From Georgenia ruanii (GTDB lineage Bacteria; Actinomycetota; Actinomycetes; Actinomycetales; Actinomycetaceae): a stretch of DNA of 64,000 bases. The notes below the pieces were generated by a model that saw only the letters and a list, made by a program, of their open reading frames with translations, ran no database searches and was not told the DNA's origin. A program made the translations under genes and the position numbers. The stretch covers positions 62,001 through 126,000 of the forward strand of contig NZ_VUKE01000002.1 of assembly GCF_009193175.1 (NCBI RefSeq). The letters run 5' to 3'. This document shows positions 18,331 through 28,068 of the stretch, piece after piece. The number at the start of each line of letters is the position of its first letter. The first letter of the stretch is position 1.

Positions 18331-19182
18331 TCACCACCGATAGAAGCCCTGTCCGGTCTTGCGGCCGAGCTCTCCTCTCGCGACCTTGTCGATCAGCAGC
18401 TCGGGCGCGGCGAACCGGCTGCCGAGCTCACGCTCAAGCTCCCGGGCGATGGCCAGGCGGACGTCCAGGCCGACGAGATCGGTCGTGCGCAACGGGCCGA
18501 GGGGATGGCGGTAGCCGAGCGTCATGGCGGTGTCGATGTCCTCGATCGACGCGACGCCCTCGTCGACCATGCGCATCGCCTCGAGGGCTATCACGACCCC
18601 CAGGCGGCTGCTGGCGAAACCCGGTGAGTCGCGGACGACGATGGACGTCTTCTCCAGGGCGGCCACCCAGCGCTGAGCCTGGCTGACGACTTCTGGTGAG
18701 GTCGCTCGGCCCACCACGATCTCGACCAGCGAGCTCGCCGGGACGGGGTTGAAGAAGTGGAGGCCCAAGAACCGGGCGGGATCGGTCACGGCCTGCGAGA
18801 GCGCGTCGATCGACATCGAGCTGGTGTTGCTCGCGAGGACTGCCTCAGCGCTGATCCGATCGATCCGCCGCAGGACGTCACCCTTCAGCGCGGCGTCCTC
18901 GGGCACGGCCTCGATGACGAGCTCGGCATCGTGGAGCACGTCCGGCTCGGTCACCACGTCGAAAGCTGCGGGTGCCGCCTGATCCGCTGACCGCGCGAGC
19001 GTTGCCGCGAGCCGGTCGCGGGCCTGGTCGACGGACTTGGGGACCTCCACGATCGTCACCCTGGCGGCGATCGACCCTAACGCGTGGGCGATGCCGATCC
19101 CCATCCGTCCGCCGCCGAAGACACCGACATGTGCGAGCGGACGCATCTTGTGCTTCAACGTTCCGTTGAGGGAGAGGCTCAT
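18331..19182 (-). CDS. 3-hydroxyacyl-CoA dehydrogenase
   Basis: This 283-residue NAD-dependent enzyme oxidises 3-hydroxyacyl-CoA to 3-ketoacyl-CoA. The N-terminal Rossmann motif is VGVFGGGRMGIGIA; the active-site region ASNTSSMSIDAL and GLHFFNPVP carry the conserved Ser and His; and the C-terminal domain ends in GRKTGQGFYRW. Length and order match single-domain FadB2/Hbd enzymes. It follows the MaoC- and FMN-reductase-like genes on the same strand, so it should perform the third step of beta-oxidation of the cluster's substrate. ATG 19146 is an alternative start twelve residues in. Confidence 0.9.
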   Translation of the reverse strand: MSLSLNGTLKHKMRPLAHVGVFGGGRMGIGIAHALGSIAARVTIVEVPKSVDQARDRLAATLARSADQAAPAAFDVVTEPDVLHDAELVIEAVPEDAALKGDVLRRIDRISAEAVLASNTSSMSIDALSQAVTDPARFLGLHFFNPVPASSLVEIVVGRATSPEVVSQAQRWVAALEKTSIVVRDSPGFASSRLGVVIALEAMRMVDEGVASIEDIDTAMTLGYRHPLGPLRTTDLVGLDVRLAIARELERELGSRFAAPELLIDKVARGELGRKTGQGFYRW

Positions 19183-19305
19183 CTTGCTTCTGCTTTCTTC
19201 GTGGTGCGACAGGAAGCGTGGGAGACCGTCCGCACGTGGTGATGTGCGGGAGAACCCGTGACGGCCGCGTGCAGTCAGCGGCGGTCGCGGAGCCGGGCGC
19301 GCGGA

Positions 19306-19992
19306 TCAGGCCCGGTGGACAGGTCGGACCATCGATGTGCTCGGCGCAAATTTGGCCATCTGCTCGGCCCGCATCGCCTGCGTGAACCGAACGACCTGGG
19401 AGGCGACGGTCGTCAGCTGGATCGCGTGATGATTCGTCGGATCCTGGGCGATGGTCTCCATGGAGTTGACGCTGGTGTTCAGGGCGACGCCCAACGGAGT
19501 GGGCCAGGCGCGCAGAGCGTGGGCCACTCCCCGCAGGTGCTGAAGGGCGCTGACGGAGGCCTGCCATCCGTAGGCGACGGAGATGCACCCCACGGCGAGG
19601 CCGTCGAAGTAACTGCGGCCGATGCGCCGGAGGTCTTCGGCATAGTCGAGGGCATTCTTGATCATTCCCGACATTGAGCCGTGGTATCCCGGGCTTGCGA
19701 TGATGATGCCGTCGGCGCGGGCATAGGCCTCGACCAGCCGCGTGCTGCTCGCGGAACGAAAGGAGTCCTCGGCGTCGTAGATCGGGAGCATCAGGTCACG
19801 CCCTACGAGGAACTCGACCTCGGCGCCGGCCTGGCTGGCGCTGTCGGCGGCGATACGCAGCGCGATCTCTGAGGACGAGTTCTCGCGGGTCGATCCGCCG
19901 AGGGCGAGGAGCCTGATGGGCGGCTCTGATTCCGGCCCGTCCTCGTGCAACCGAGGAAGAATCCGAACGGTGGTCGTCTTCTGTGCGTTCAC
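19306..19992 (-). CDS. NAD(P)H-dependent FMN reductase
   Basis: The ~228-residue flavodoxin-like protein has LLALGGSTRENSSSE for FMN phosphate binding and the signature SPGYHGSMSGMIKNALDY. It should deliver FMNH2 to a flavin-dependent partner, most simply the LLM monooxygenase at 22304 in the same cluster. The GTG at 19992 is preferred, with GAAGGAA a few bases upstream; a further GTG at 20043 would add 17 residues. Some relatives instead belong to azoreductase or quinone reductase subgroups. Confidence 0.85.
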   Translation of the reverse strand: MNAQKTTTVRILPRLHEDGPESEPPIRLLALGGSTRENSSSEIALRIAADSASQAGAEVEFLVGRDLMLPIYDAEDSFRSASSTRLVEAYARADGIIIASPGYHGSMSGMIKNALDYAEDLRRIGRSYFDGLAVGCISVAYGWQASVSALQHLRGVAHALRAWPTPLGVALNTSVNSMETIAQDPTNHHAIQLTTVASQVVRFTQAMRAEQMAKFAPSTSMVRPVHRA

Positions 19993-20070
19993 GGCGGTTC
20001 CTTCTGTTCCTCGGATCGGGCTCTTACTCGTCGACGGTTTCACGGGGCCTCAACTGACCGCCATGGCTCG

Positions 20071-20976
20071 TCATCCAGAGTGTTGAGCGAGCGATTGGGG
20101 TGTGCCCCAAAGTGGCTCAAGGAGTTGCGGGGCAGGCGCGAGTGTGACGACCCCGTCGCTGAGGAGGGGGACACCTTCCGGGTCGCGCAACTCAAAATCG
20201 ACGACCGTGCCGGTCTCGTCCTCGTGGGTGGCGTAGACAAGGCGCGCTCGGGTGCCGACAAAAACGGGCTTCCGGAAACCGCACCGGAAGTGCTTGACCC
20301 TGGCGTGATCCGTCACGCCGACCGCACCCAGGAGGGCCGACAGGCAGTACGAGAGGGTCGCGGTGCCATGGAGGATGAGTCGCGGGAAGCCGGCCCGCTG
20401 AGATTCGCGGAGGTCGGTGTGGAAAGGCACCCAGATCCGGGCGCACTCCGAATAGACGTGCGCGGCGACGTCGGTGAACTCGATCTCGACGGCGGAGCTC
20501 AGCGGCAGCTGGCCGTGGCCGGGCGGAGGCATGCGATGCTCGTCAGGGGGGAGGTCGGCCATGGGGGGCAGCTTGAGGCCGCGATAGAGGCTCGTGGCTG
20601 TGGTGATCGCGGCCGTGGTGGCGGTCGTCTTGTGCGTGACGACGAACTCGGTGGCGACCACCGTTGCGGTCGCCGTCGGAGTTATCGACGAGATGCGGCC
20701 GGTGACCTCCAGGTCGTCGTCCCACTCGAGGGGACGCATCATTGACGTGGAGCTGGTGAGCTGCACGACGGATCGTGCACCGGCGAGCACGGGCGCCTCA
20801 CGGATGCGCTGCCTGATCAGCCATTCGAGGTGTGCCAGGTAACCGCAGTGCACGGTGCGCGACTCGCCAAGCAGAGCGGGGTTCGGGTCGAGCACAGCCG
20901 CGGCATAGTTCATCGCCCACCGAGGCTCGATCCGGTGACTGACCGGACCGAACTCGTGATCGGGCGCATCGGTCAT
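20071..20976 (-). CDS. MaoC-like (double hot-dog) acyl-CoA dehydratase
   Basis: The 301-residue protein is laid out as two hot-dog domains. The C-terminal one has RLILHGTATLSYCLSALLG, close to the hydratase-2 motif with its catalytic histidine, and the N-terminal one acts as lid. Such enzymes hydrate 2-enoyl-CoA or dehydrate 3-hydroxyacyl-CoA. Its ATG overlaps the CoA-transferase stop by four bases (ATGA), a strong sign of translational coupling. The CoA-transferase product or a derivative of it is thus a likely substrate. Confidence 0.82.
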   Translation of the reverse strand: MTDAPDHEFGPVSHRIEPRWAMNYAAAVLDPNPALLGESRTVHCGYLAHLEWLIRQRIREAPVLAGARSVVQLTSSTSMMRPLEWDDDLEVTGRISSITPTATATVVATEFVVTHKTTATTAAITTATSLYRGLKLPPMADLPPDEHRMPPPGHGQLPLSSAVEIEFTDVAAHVYSECARIWVPFHTDLRESQRAGFPRLILHGTATLSYCLSALLGAVGVTDHARVKHFRCGFRKPVFVGTRARLVYATHEDETGTVVDFELRDPEGVPLLSDGVVTLAPAPQLLEPLWGTPQSLAQHSG

Positions 20977-22241
20977 GCCCAGTCCCCGATCCCGCTGCTG
21001 CGGGGACCTGAAGGCTGACCGCCACGGGGCGGCCCGGCGGCACCGACACTGGCGGCATAGGCGCTCGCGGGAACCGAGACAACGCCGGAAGCGGCCAGGG
21101 CGTCGATCTCGTCGGTCTCGAACCCGCACGACGTCAGGATGCCCATCGTGTCGGCGCCCAGGCCCGGCGCGCGCGCCGGCACGAGGGGCACCTCGGCGCT
21201 CATGTGGGCGACGCGGCCGGGCATGGGCACGTGCCCGTCACCGTGCCTGACGTGGGGCAGCATGTCGCGATCGGCGAGCTGATCGGACGCGAGCAGATCG
21301 TCGATGGAGCTGACCTTGCCGGTCGGGACCCCCCGAGCCTGAAGCCGCGCGACGATCTCGTCGCTGGAGTGCTGCGTGGTCCACGCGGTGATGGCCTTCT
21401 CCAGGCTGTCGTAGTCCTCGACACGCCGCGCGGCCGAGAGATACCTAGGATCGGCCAGCTCGGCAGTGCCCACCTCCTCGGCCAGCCCGGTCCACATACG
21501 CTCGGAGAGCGCGGCGATGTAGACGTAACCGTCACGGGTACGGAAGGTCGTGGCGAAGACGTTGGCGCTCCGGTTGCCCGAGCGGGCCGGCTCCATCCCC
21601 ACGTGCGCCCGGGCAGGCTCGTAGGCGAGCATCGCGACGATCGAGTCCAGCATCGACACGTCCACGAGCTGGCCGACCCCGGTGCGCTCGCGGTGCTGCA
21701 GCGCCAGCAGGGCGCCGAGCGCGCCGTGGAGCCCCGCGGCATGATCGGCGATATAGGCGCCGGCCTTCAATGGAGGTCCGTCCCTCTCGCCCGTCAGGTA
21801 AGAGATCCCGCTCAACGCCTGGATGATCCCGTCGAACGCCGACAGGTCGCTCATGTGGCCGGTCAGCCCGAAGCCGGTCACCTGGACCATGATGATCCGC
21901 GGGTTGATCTTGCTGATCCGGTCATAGTCGAAATGGAGCCGTTCCGGCACGCCCTTGGAGTAGTTGGTGACGACCAGGTCCGCCGTCGACACCAGCTGGT
22001 CGACGACGGGCCGGGCCTCCGGCCGCTTCAGATCGATCGCCAGGGACTTCTTGTTCCGGTTCATGGACGTGAAGTAGAGGCTCTGCCCGTCATAGACCGG
22101 CTGGGCATGACGGGACGGTTCACCGCTCAGCGGTTCTAGCTTGATGACCTCGGCTCCGTGGTCGGCCAGGAGCAAGGAGCAGTGCGGGCCCGCGATGTAG
22201 TGGCTCAGGTCCAGCACGCGGATGCCGTCGAGTGCGAACAT
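20973..22241 (-). CDS. Class III CoA-transferase (CaiB/BaiF)
   Basis: This 422-residue enzyme would move CoA from a donor thioester to a carboxylate. The N-terminal GIRVLDLSHYIAGPHCSLLLADHGAEVIKLEP is cofactor-binding, and the catalytic aspartate is D166 in YIADHAAG. VTGFGLTG and FDGIIQALSG are family signatures. The ATG at 22241 starts directly at the core fold; the longer upstream frame is low-complexity. It would activate the acid made by the aldehyde dehydrogenase or monooxygenases encoded upstream. The donor CoA is unknown. Confidence 0.9.
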   Translation of the reverse strand: MFALDGIRVLDLSHYIAGPHCSLLLADHGAEVIKLEPLSGEPSRHAQPVYDGQSLYFTSMNRNKKSLAIDLKRPEARPVVDQLVSTADLVVTNYSKGVPERLHFDYDRISKINPRIIMVQVTGFGLTGHMSDLSAFDGIIQALSGISYLTGERDGPPLKAGAYIADHAAGLHGALGALLALQHRERTGVGQLVDVSMLDSIVAMLAYEPARAHVGMEPARSGNRSANVFATTFRTRDGYVYIAALSERMWTGLAEEVGTAELADPRYLSAARRVEDYDSLEKAITAWTTQHSSDEIVARLQARGVPTGKVSSIDDLLASDQLADRDMLPHVRHGDGHVPMPGRVAHMSAEVPLVPARAPGLGADTMGILTSCGFETDEIDALAASGVVSVPASAYAASVGAAGPPRGGQPSGPRSSGIGDWA

Positions 22242-22303
22242 CGTTGATCTTTCTGTCGTGTCCAGTCGATCTGTCTGTCGTGCCCGGCGCTGTCCGGGCA
22301 GCG

Positions 22304-23356
22304 TCACACCGCGTGCAGGTGGGGCAGGACGTGGCGGTTGAACGCGGGATCGCCCAGGGACAGGTGCAGCATGCCGACGCCGATTTCCTTGAGCTCCTCC
22401 ACCTTGGTGAGGATCGTGTCGGGAGAGCCGATCAGCCCGGTGGCGTAGCCCTCGTTCATGTCGAGCGCGGCCAGCTTGCTGTCCCAGTCGCTCCACATGC
22501 CCACGCTGTCGGTCATCTTGCGGCGGCTGTTCACGGCGTCCCAGTCGATCGCGCCCACCATCGTGTCGATCTCGTTCCAGGCCGCCTTGTCCGTCGAGCG
22601 GCACACCGGCGACGCGGTGACCGCGAAGCGCACCTCGCGGCCCTCGTTGGCGGCTCGCTTGCGCACTTGGGTGATGATGCCCTCGATCTTCTCGGGCGAG
22701 CCGCCGTTGAGGAACATCCAGTCGCTGTGCTTGGCGCCCATCTCCATCGCGGCCTCGGACTGCCCACCCTGGAAGACCTCGAGCTCGCCGAGGGGGCCAG
22801 GATCGATGATCAGGTCGTCGACGGAGTAGTACTCGCCCTGGTAGGCGACGGACTCGCTGGACCAGGCACGCCGCAGGATGTCGATGAACTCGGCCGAACG
22901 GGCGTAGCGGTCGTCATGACTGACCAGATCGGCGCCGAAGCTCGCGAACTCGGAGACCTTCCAACCTGAGACGACGTTGATCCCCCAACGACCGCCCGAG
23001 AGCCGGTCCATGGTGGCTCCCCACTTGGCGACGACAGCGGGAAGTGTGAACCCGGGATGGATGGCGGAGATGATCTTCATCTTCGTCGTGCACGCTGCGA
23101 ACAGCGTTGACATCGCGAAGACGTCGAAGCTGGACGGGCCGTTGTTCGCGGTCCCGTACCACCGCTGCGGCACGAGCAGGTTGTCGATCAGGCCGTCCAG
23201 CGCTCCCACGGACTCCTGGAATGCGGCGGTGAGCTCGCTGCCGCCGCCGGCCTGCATCAGCTCGGTCTGGTCGACGGTGGTCGCCAGCGACGGGTCGCCC
23301 TTGCGGAAAAGCTTGGCCCGCAGCGTGGTGGTGGGTGCCCAGGTACAAGTTTGCAC
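22304..23356 (-). CDS. LLM-class FMNH2-dependent monooxygenase (SsuD/SfnG-like)
   Basis: The 350-residue TIM-barrel protein has RLSGGRWGINVVSGW, HDDRYARSAEFI, and EVFQGGQSEAAM with SDWMFLNGG, all typical of the SsuD/SfnG branch that oxidises sulfonates or sulfones with FMNH2. The GTG at 23356 has CAGGAG six bases upstream, and no ATG suits the fold. The FMN reductase at 19306 can supply reduced flavin. Because other family members cleave C-N or C-C bonds or oxidise aldehydes, a sulfur substrate is only one option. It starts 30 bases after the aldehyde dehydrogenase stop. Confidence 0.85.
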   Translation of the reverse strand: MQTCTWAPTTTLRAKLFRKGDPSLATTVDQTELMQAGGGSELTAAFQESVGALDGLIDNLLVPQRWYGTANNGPSSFDVFAMSTLFAACTTKMKIISAIHPGFTLPAVVAKWGATMDRLSGGRWGINVVSGWKVSEFASFGADLVSHDDRYARSAEFIDILRRAWSSESVAYQGEYYSVDDLIIDPGPLGELEVFQGGQSEAAMEMGAKHSDWMFLNGGSPEKIEGIITQVRKRAANEGREVRFAVTASPVCRSTDKAAWNEIDTMVGAIDWDAVNSRRKMTDSVGMWSDWDSKLAALDMNEGYATGLIGSPDTILTKVEELKEIGVGMLHLSLGDPAFNRHVLPHLHAV

Positions 23357-23385
23357 GGCTACTCCTGTTTTCTCGCGAGCCGCTG

Positions 23386-24855
23386 CTACGGCTGCGGTGT
23401 CTTGTTGAGGTTCACGACCTGCGTGCTCGTGTAGGCCCGGACGCCCTCGATCCCGAACTCCAGACCGAATCCCGACTGCTTCACACCGCCGTAGGGGACG
23501 TCCTGGCGCAGCGCGCCGTGCTGGTTGATCCAGACCGTGCCGGCATCGAGCTCCTCCGCGAGCTGCAACGCCCGGTCCGTGTCCTTCGTCCATACGGAGG
23601 CGCCCAGGCCGTAGACCGAGTCGTTCGCAAGCCGGACCACGGAAGCGGTGTCGTCGAAGGCGCTGACCGTGCGGATCGGCGCGAAGATCTCTTGGGAGAG
23701 GAGTGCGGAGCCGGGCCGGACGTCCGTGACGACGGTGGGCTCGACGAAGTAGCCGGGGGTGTCAAGGGTCCGACCGCCCGTGGCGACCCGCCCTTCGGAG
23801 GTGGCCAGTCGAAGCCAGTTCTTCGCCTGCTCGAACTGCTGGGAGTTCTGCACGGGCCCGAGTTGTGTGCTGGGATCGAGGCCGTGGCCGACCTTGAGCT
23901 GGCTAGCGTGGTACGCCATCGCGTCGACCAGGGCGGTGTAGACGTCGCGTTGGGCGTAGATCCGCTTGCTCGAAATGCACACCTGTCCCGCGTTCTTGAA
24001 GGATGTCGCGACCAGGCGCTGCGCGACGAAGTCGACGTCGACGTCGTCAAGGATGATCGCCGCGTCGTTCCCGCCAAGCTCGAGGGTGAGTCGTTTGAGC
24101 GTTCTGGCCGCCGTCTCCATGACCCGGCGCCCGGTCGCGGTGGAGCCGGTGAAGCTCACTTTCGCGACGTCGTCGGCGTCAGCGAGGATCGGGCCGACGT
24201 CGCCGCCGTCGGTGACGATGTTGATCAGCCCGGGTGGCACCTGGTCGTGGAGCAGCTCGCCGAGGACGAGGGTGCTCAACGGAGTGGTGGGGGCGGGCTT
24301 GACGATGACGCTGTTGCCCGCCATGAGTGCCTGGGTCGTCTTGAAGACGGCCTGGTAGAGCGGGAAGTTCCACGGCACGATCGCGGCGACGACGCCGAGC
24401 GGGCGCGGCACGAGCCACACGCTGTTCGTGTCGTCATCGACGAGGAGGGACCGCTCGAGCCTGATCCCGGCCATGAACTCGGCGAACTGGCTCGCTCGCG
24501 TGACGTCCGAGCGGGCTTCGTCGATGGGTTTGCCCTGCTCGAGCACGATCAGCGGTGCGAGGCGCTCCACGTTCTCGTGCAGGACGGCGGAGATCCGCAG
24601 GGCGACTTCCCGGCGCTGCTCGTACGTCGAGCTTCGCCACACCCGGAACGCGTTGGAAGCTGCGGCGATCGCGCTGTGAACCTGCCTGGGCGATGCCGTC
24701 GGGCTCTCGGCGAGGTGCTGACCGGTGCCGGGGTCGGTGATGCTCGTGCGACCCTCGCCGTCGACCAGCTCGCCCCCGATCAGCATTCTCAAGCCGGCAA
24801 GCGCCGCGCTGTCGATCACCGGGCTCGCGATGTCCGATTCGGTCGTCTGGTGCAT
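23386..24855 (-). CDS. NAD(P)-dependent aldehyde dehydrogenase
   Basis: The 489-residue protein carries all catalytic residues: N163 (PWNFP), the general base E259 (LELGGND) and the nucleophile C293 (GQVCISSKR). FTGSTATGRR is the NAD-binding turn. It should oxidise an aldehyde intermediate to the acid. It lies between the MFS transporter (128-base gap) and the LLM gene (29-base gap) in the minus-strand cluster. ATG 24855 is used; a TTG one codon upstream is less likely. The substrate is unknown, but the succinate-semialdehyde/benzaldehyde dehydrogenase branch is a reasonable neighbour. Confidence 0.92.
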   Translation of the reverse strand: MHQTTESDIASPVIDSAALAGLRMLIGGELVDGEGRTSITDPGTGQHLAESPTASPRQVHSAIAAASNAFRVWRSSTYEQRREVALRISAVLHENVERLAPLIVLEQGKPIDEARSDVTRASQFAEFMAGIRLERSLLVDDDTNSVWLVPRPLGVVAAIVPWNFPLYQAVFKTTQALMAGNSVIVKPAPTTPLSTLVLGELLHDQVPPGLINIVTDGGDVGPILADADDVAKVSFTGSTATGRRVMETAARTLKRLTLELGGNDAAIILDDVDVDFVAQRLVATSFKNAGQVCISSKRIYAQRDVYTALVDAMAYHASQLKVGHGLDPSTQLGPVQNSQQFEQAKNWLRLATSEGRVATGGRTLDTPGYFVEPTVVTDVRPGSALLSQEIFAPIRTVSAFDDTASVVRLANDSVYGLGASVWTKDTDRALQLAEELDAGTVWINQHGALRQDVPYGGVKQSGFGLEFGIEGVRAYTSTQVVNLNKTPQP

Positions 24856-24983
24856 CAAATTTCACTCACCAATCCGTTAAAGCCGCTCATTGCGGCGGTG
24901 AACCTCATTCTTCGCGCGAGGGTGAGCCCCATCAATGGAGGGCTGCCCAACGTGTACAGGAGCCACTGTTCAGGTCCACAGCC

Positions 24984-26177
24984 TCACGAGGGAGCGGGCA
25001 CGAGGCGCCTTTCGCGAAGGGCCAACACCCCGAAAAGTGGCCCGGCGGAAAGTGCGACAAAGGCAATTCGCCAGCTTGTCGCTTCCGCCAGATACGGCAG
25101 GCCCTGGATGGAGACCGTCGTCACGGCAAAGCCGACGGCGGTCTGGACGGTCAGCGCGGTCCCGACGTGGCCGGGGTCGGTGACGTGCGACAGAGCTGCC
25201 GAGAACTGTCCGGAGTCGGCAACGACGCTGGCGCCCCAGATCATCAGGAGCGCCGTGAGCGGGACGAGGCCGAGCATCGAGACGCCGTACGAGGCGACGG
25301 CACAGGTGCCGCTCGTGACGAGCGCCAGGCGCGCCATGCGCACGGGCCCCGCGCCCTCGCCCCAGCGGCCCGCGGCGACGCACCCCGCGGTGCCGGCGAC
25401 CCCGATCACCGTGAAGGTGAGGAGCCCGACGGCGGGGCTCTGGATGGCGATGCCGTCACCGAAGATCTCGACCGCTGCGAGATACGTGGGAAGCCACGTC
25501 CAGAACGCGTACAGCTCCCACATGTGCCCGTAGTAACCGAGATTGATGCGGCGCTGGTTCGGGTCCTGGAACATGCGGATCGCATAACGCGGGGCGAATG
25601 GCGCGGCGCCTGCGAGATGGGGACCGGGCCGAACCAGGACCAGGGCCACGATGCCGCCCAGGCCGGCAAGGAGGGCGGCGGCGACAAGCACCGGTCGCCA
25701 GTCGCTGGCCGAGACGGCGACCAGGAGCTGCGGAAGGCTGGAACCGAGCGTCAGGGCGCCGATCAGGACCCCCATGGCGAAGCTGCGGCCGCGGTCGAAC
25801 CAGGTGGCCATAAGCTTCATGCCCACCGGGTAGACACCGGCGAGGCAGACCCCCGTGAGGAAGCGGATCAGCACGGCCAGGACGTACTCCTCGCCGATGA
25901 CCAGCACCAGCGCCGTCAACAGGCTGCCGGTGAGGGCGGAGACGCTCATGAGCAGGTGCGCCCGGACCCGATCGGCGATGTTGAGGAAGGCCGAGAGCAG
26001 CGCGCCGGCGACGAACCCGACCTGCAGGGAGGTCGCCAGCAGGTTCGCGGCGGACGTTCCGAGATCCCACTCCTGCCGCAGCGCCGGGAGCACCGCCGAC
26101 GCCGAGAACCACAGCGCCATGGCGAGGACCTGCACGAGCGCGATGAGCGCGAGCTGGCGCCCCTGGGACCGAGTCAC
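24984..26177 (-). CDS. MFS transporter
   Basis: The 397-residue polytopic protein has about twelve hydrophobic segments and the MFS loop motif LMATWFDRGRSFAMG after helix 4. It probably moves the pathway's substrate or a product across the membrane. The GTG start overlaps the monooxygenase stop (GTGA), so the two are translationally coupled. Together with the separate ABC importer this cluster has two transport systems; one may export a toxic or dead-end product. Direction and substrate are not readable from sequence. Confidence 0.88.
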   Translation of the reverse strand: MTRSQGRQLALIALVQVLAMALWFSASAVLPALRQEWDLGTSAANLLATSLQVGFVAGALLSAFLNIADRVRAHLLMSVSALTGSLLTALVLVIGEEYVLAVLIRFLTGVCLAGVYPVGMKLMATWFDRGRSFAMGVLIGALTLGSSLPQLLVAVSASDWRPVLVAAALLAGLGGIVALVLVRPGPHLAGAAPFAPRYAIRMFQDPNQRRINLGYYGHMWELYAFWTWLPTYLAAVEIFGDGIAIQSPAVGLLTFTVIGVAGTAGCVAAGRWGEGAGPVRMARLALVTSGTCAVASYGVSMLGLVPLTALLMIWGASVVADSGQFSAALSHVTDPGHVGTALTVQTAVGFAVTTVSIQGLPYLAEATSWRIAFVALSAGPLFGVLALRERRLVPAPS

Positions 26178-27655
26178 ATCCTGAACTCCTCATAGATCCA
26201 CGGGAGGCCCGGGTGTGCTGCCTTGAGGAGACCGGCGTACGCGATCGAGGTGTGCGGCCAGTTCGTGACGATCTTGCCGTCCTGGGTGCTGAAGTAGTTG
26301 TTGCAGCCGGCTGTCCACACCGTGTCCGAGATCGACGACTGCAACCACTGGTTGAACCTGCGGTGGGCGTCGGGCCGCACCATCAGACCGGTCAGGCGGT
26401 TGCGGTCGGCGTAGGCGAGCGCACGGACGATGTGCTCGACCTGGCGCTCGAGGACGAAGACCATGGAGGTGGTTGCCGTGTTGCTGTTGGGCCCGTAGGT
26501 CATGAAGAAGTTCGGCAGCCCGGGGACGGCGACGCCGAGGAACGCCTCCGGGCCGCCGGCCTCTGCCCACTGGTGGCTCAGCAGCCGGCCGTCCGGCCCC
26601 TCCACCTCGACGGTGTTCAAGAACTCCTGGGCCCGGAACCCGGTGGCCAGGACCAGGAGGTCCACCTCGACCGTGGTCCCGTCCGCGGCGATCACGCGCG
26701 ATCCGTCCACACCGACCAGGGCCGACGGGACGGTGGTGACGTTGTCGCGCAGGAGCGCCGGGTAGAAGTTGCTGTCGCGAACTGCTCTCTTGCAGCCGAA
26801 GGGGTACGAGGGTTTCAAGACCTCTTGGAGGGCGGGGTCGTCGACCGCTCGCTCGAGGAAGTCCACCGCATGGCGCAGCTGTCGGACGTTTCGCCGGGAT
26901 CCCATCTCGTACTTGCCGTGGGCAAGCTCGCGTCGGAGGTACTGCCAGCAGCGTTCCGCCTTCTGCAGCGGCCCGGCCGGCCGCTTGACCGTCCCGGCGT
27001 GCACCTTGTCCGGCTTCGGCAGCACCCAGCCCGGCTGCCGCTGGAACAGATGGAGACTGTGCACGTGCGGTGCGATCGCCGGCACGATCTGGGCGGCTGA
27101 CGACCCGGTGCCCACGACAGCGGCGCGTAGCCCGTGCACGTCGAGGTCCTTGGGCCAGCGAGCCGTGTGCGTGGCGACCCCGGTGAACGCGTCCAGCCCG
27201 GGTATGTTCGGGATCAGTGGGTCGTTCAACATCCCGACGCAGGCAATGACGCCATCAAAGTTCTGCTCGAAGCCATCTTCGCAGGCGATGCGCCACTGCT
27301 TGGAGCTGGGGTCGTAGACGCACGACCGCACGTCGCTCGATGTCCGGATCTTCGGGCGCAGGCCGAATCGGTCGACCACCTCGTTGAGGTAGTCGAGGAT
27401 CTCGGGCTGCTCCGCGTACCTGCGGCCCCACTGCTTGCGCGTATGGAAGGAGTAGCTGTAGAGCCGCGAGTCCACGTCGCACGCCGCACCGGGGTAGGAG
27501 TTCAAGAACCAGGTGCCACCGACGTCCGGGTTCTTCTCGAAGATCGTGAACTCCTCGATGCCCACCTTCTGCAGATTGACGCCGGCAGCGATGCCGGAGA
27601 TTCCAGCACCGATCACGGCTATGCGCATCGTGGATCCGCCCGCGTGTACAAGCAT
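26174..27655 (-). CDS. FAD-dependent Baeyer-Villiger-type monooxygenase
   Basis: The ~493-residue flavoprotein inserts oxygen into ketones using NADPH and O2. It has the FAD Rossmann motif GAGISG (16-21), the NADPH motif GTGSSA (182-187) and, between them, the Baeyer-Villiger fingerprint FTGVATHTARW (157-167), which fits FxGxxxHxxxW exactly. ATG 27655 is preferred since AGGAAG lies six bases upstream; ATG 27628 is the alternative directly before the first strand. It is the first gene of the minus-strand cluster and diverges from the ABC importer genes. It likely catalyses the first or defining oxidation of the pathway. No lactonase or esterase gene is seen in the cluster. Confidence 0.88.
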   Translation of the reverse strand: MLVHAGGSTMRIAVIGAGISGIAAGVNLQKVGIEEFTIFEKNPDVGGTWFLNSYPGAACDVDSRLYSYSFHTRKQWGRRYAEQPEILDYLNEVVDRFGLRPKIRTSSDVRSCVYDPSSKQWRIACEDGFEQNFDGVIACVGMLNDPLIPNIPGLDAFTGVATHTARWPKDLDVHGLRAAVVGTGSSAAQIVPAIAPHVHSLHLFQRQPGWVLPKPDKVHAGTVKRPAGPLQKAERCWQYLRRELAHGKYEMGSRRNVRQLRHAVDFLERAVDDPALQEVLKPSYPFGCKRAVRDSNFYPALLRDNVTTVPSALVGVDGSRVIAADGTTVEVDLLVLATGFRAQEFLNTVEVEGPDGRLLSHQWAEAGGPEAFLGVAVPGLPNFFMTYGPNSNTATTSMVFVLERQVEHIVRALAYADRNRLTGLMVRPDAHRRFNQWLQSSISDTVWTAGCNNYFSTQDGKIVTNWPHTSIAYAGLLKAAHPGLPWIYEEFRM

Positions 27656-28068
27656 CAGATTCTTCCTCATCTTCGGGGTCGACCACGAGCGTGCCTGCTC
27701 GGGAATGTGACGACCATGGCGAGAGCCACAACAGTCCGGCCGCGGCGTTGGGAACGAGTCCAAAGAGCGATGCTGACTATTGCCACGGTCCGGCTCGCCG
27801 TTAAGACTCCGAGCCGTGCTGGCCGTTCGGTGCGGGTCGTGGACGGCGGTGGTGACGATGCAGTTGCCGCCGGCTTTAACGCATCGGTCCAGCATCTGGT
27901 AATCAACCCGGTTTTTTGCTGTCTCTCAGTGATTCCCCCCCAACTGAACCGACGGATGCTGTTGGATCAACAGGTTCCAGCCGGAACTGATGAGGCGGCT
28001 CATCCGAAGTTCCAAGAGAAGGGCTTGACGTGATCGACTCAATTGAGCCAGATGCGAGGCGAACGAAG
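27656..28068. promoter_or_regulatory. Divergent control region between the two catabolic clusters
   Basis: These 413 bases hold no gene and look less GC-rich than their surroundings. They should contain both divergent promoters. Visible elements are GGTTCC/GGAAC-type dyad symmetry at 27974-27987 and a perfect 10-base palindrome CTCAATTGAG at 28038-28047 just before the importer gene. A TTGACG at 28025-28030 could be a -35 box, though no good -10 follows. The PucR-family protein at 32807 is the natural candidate to act here. Confidence 0.5.
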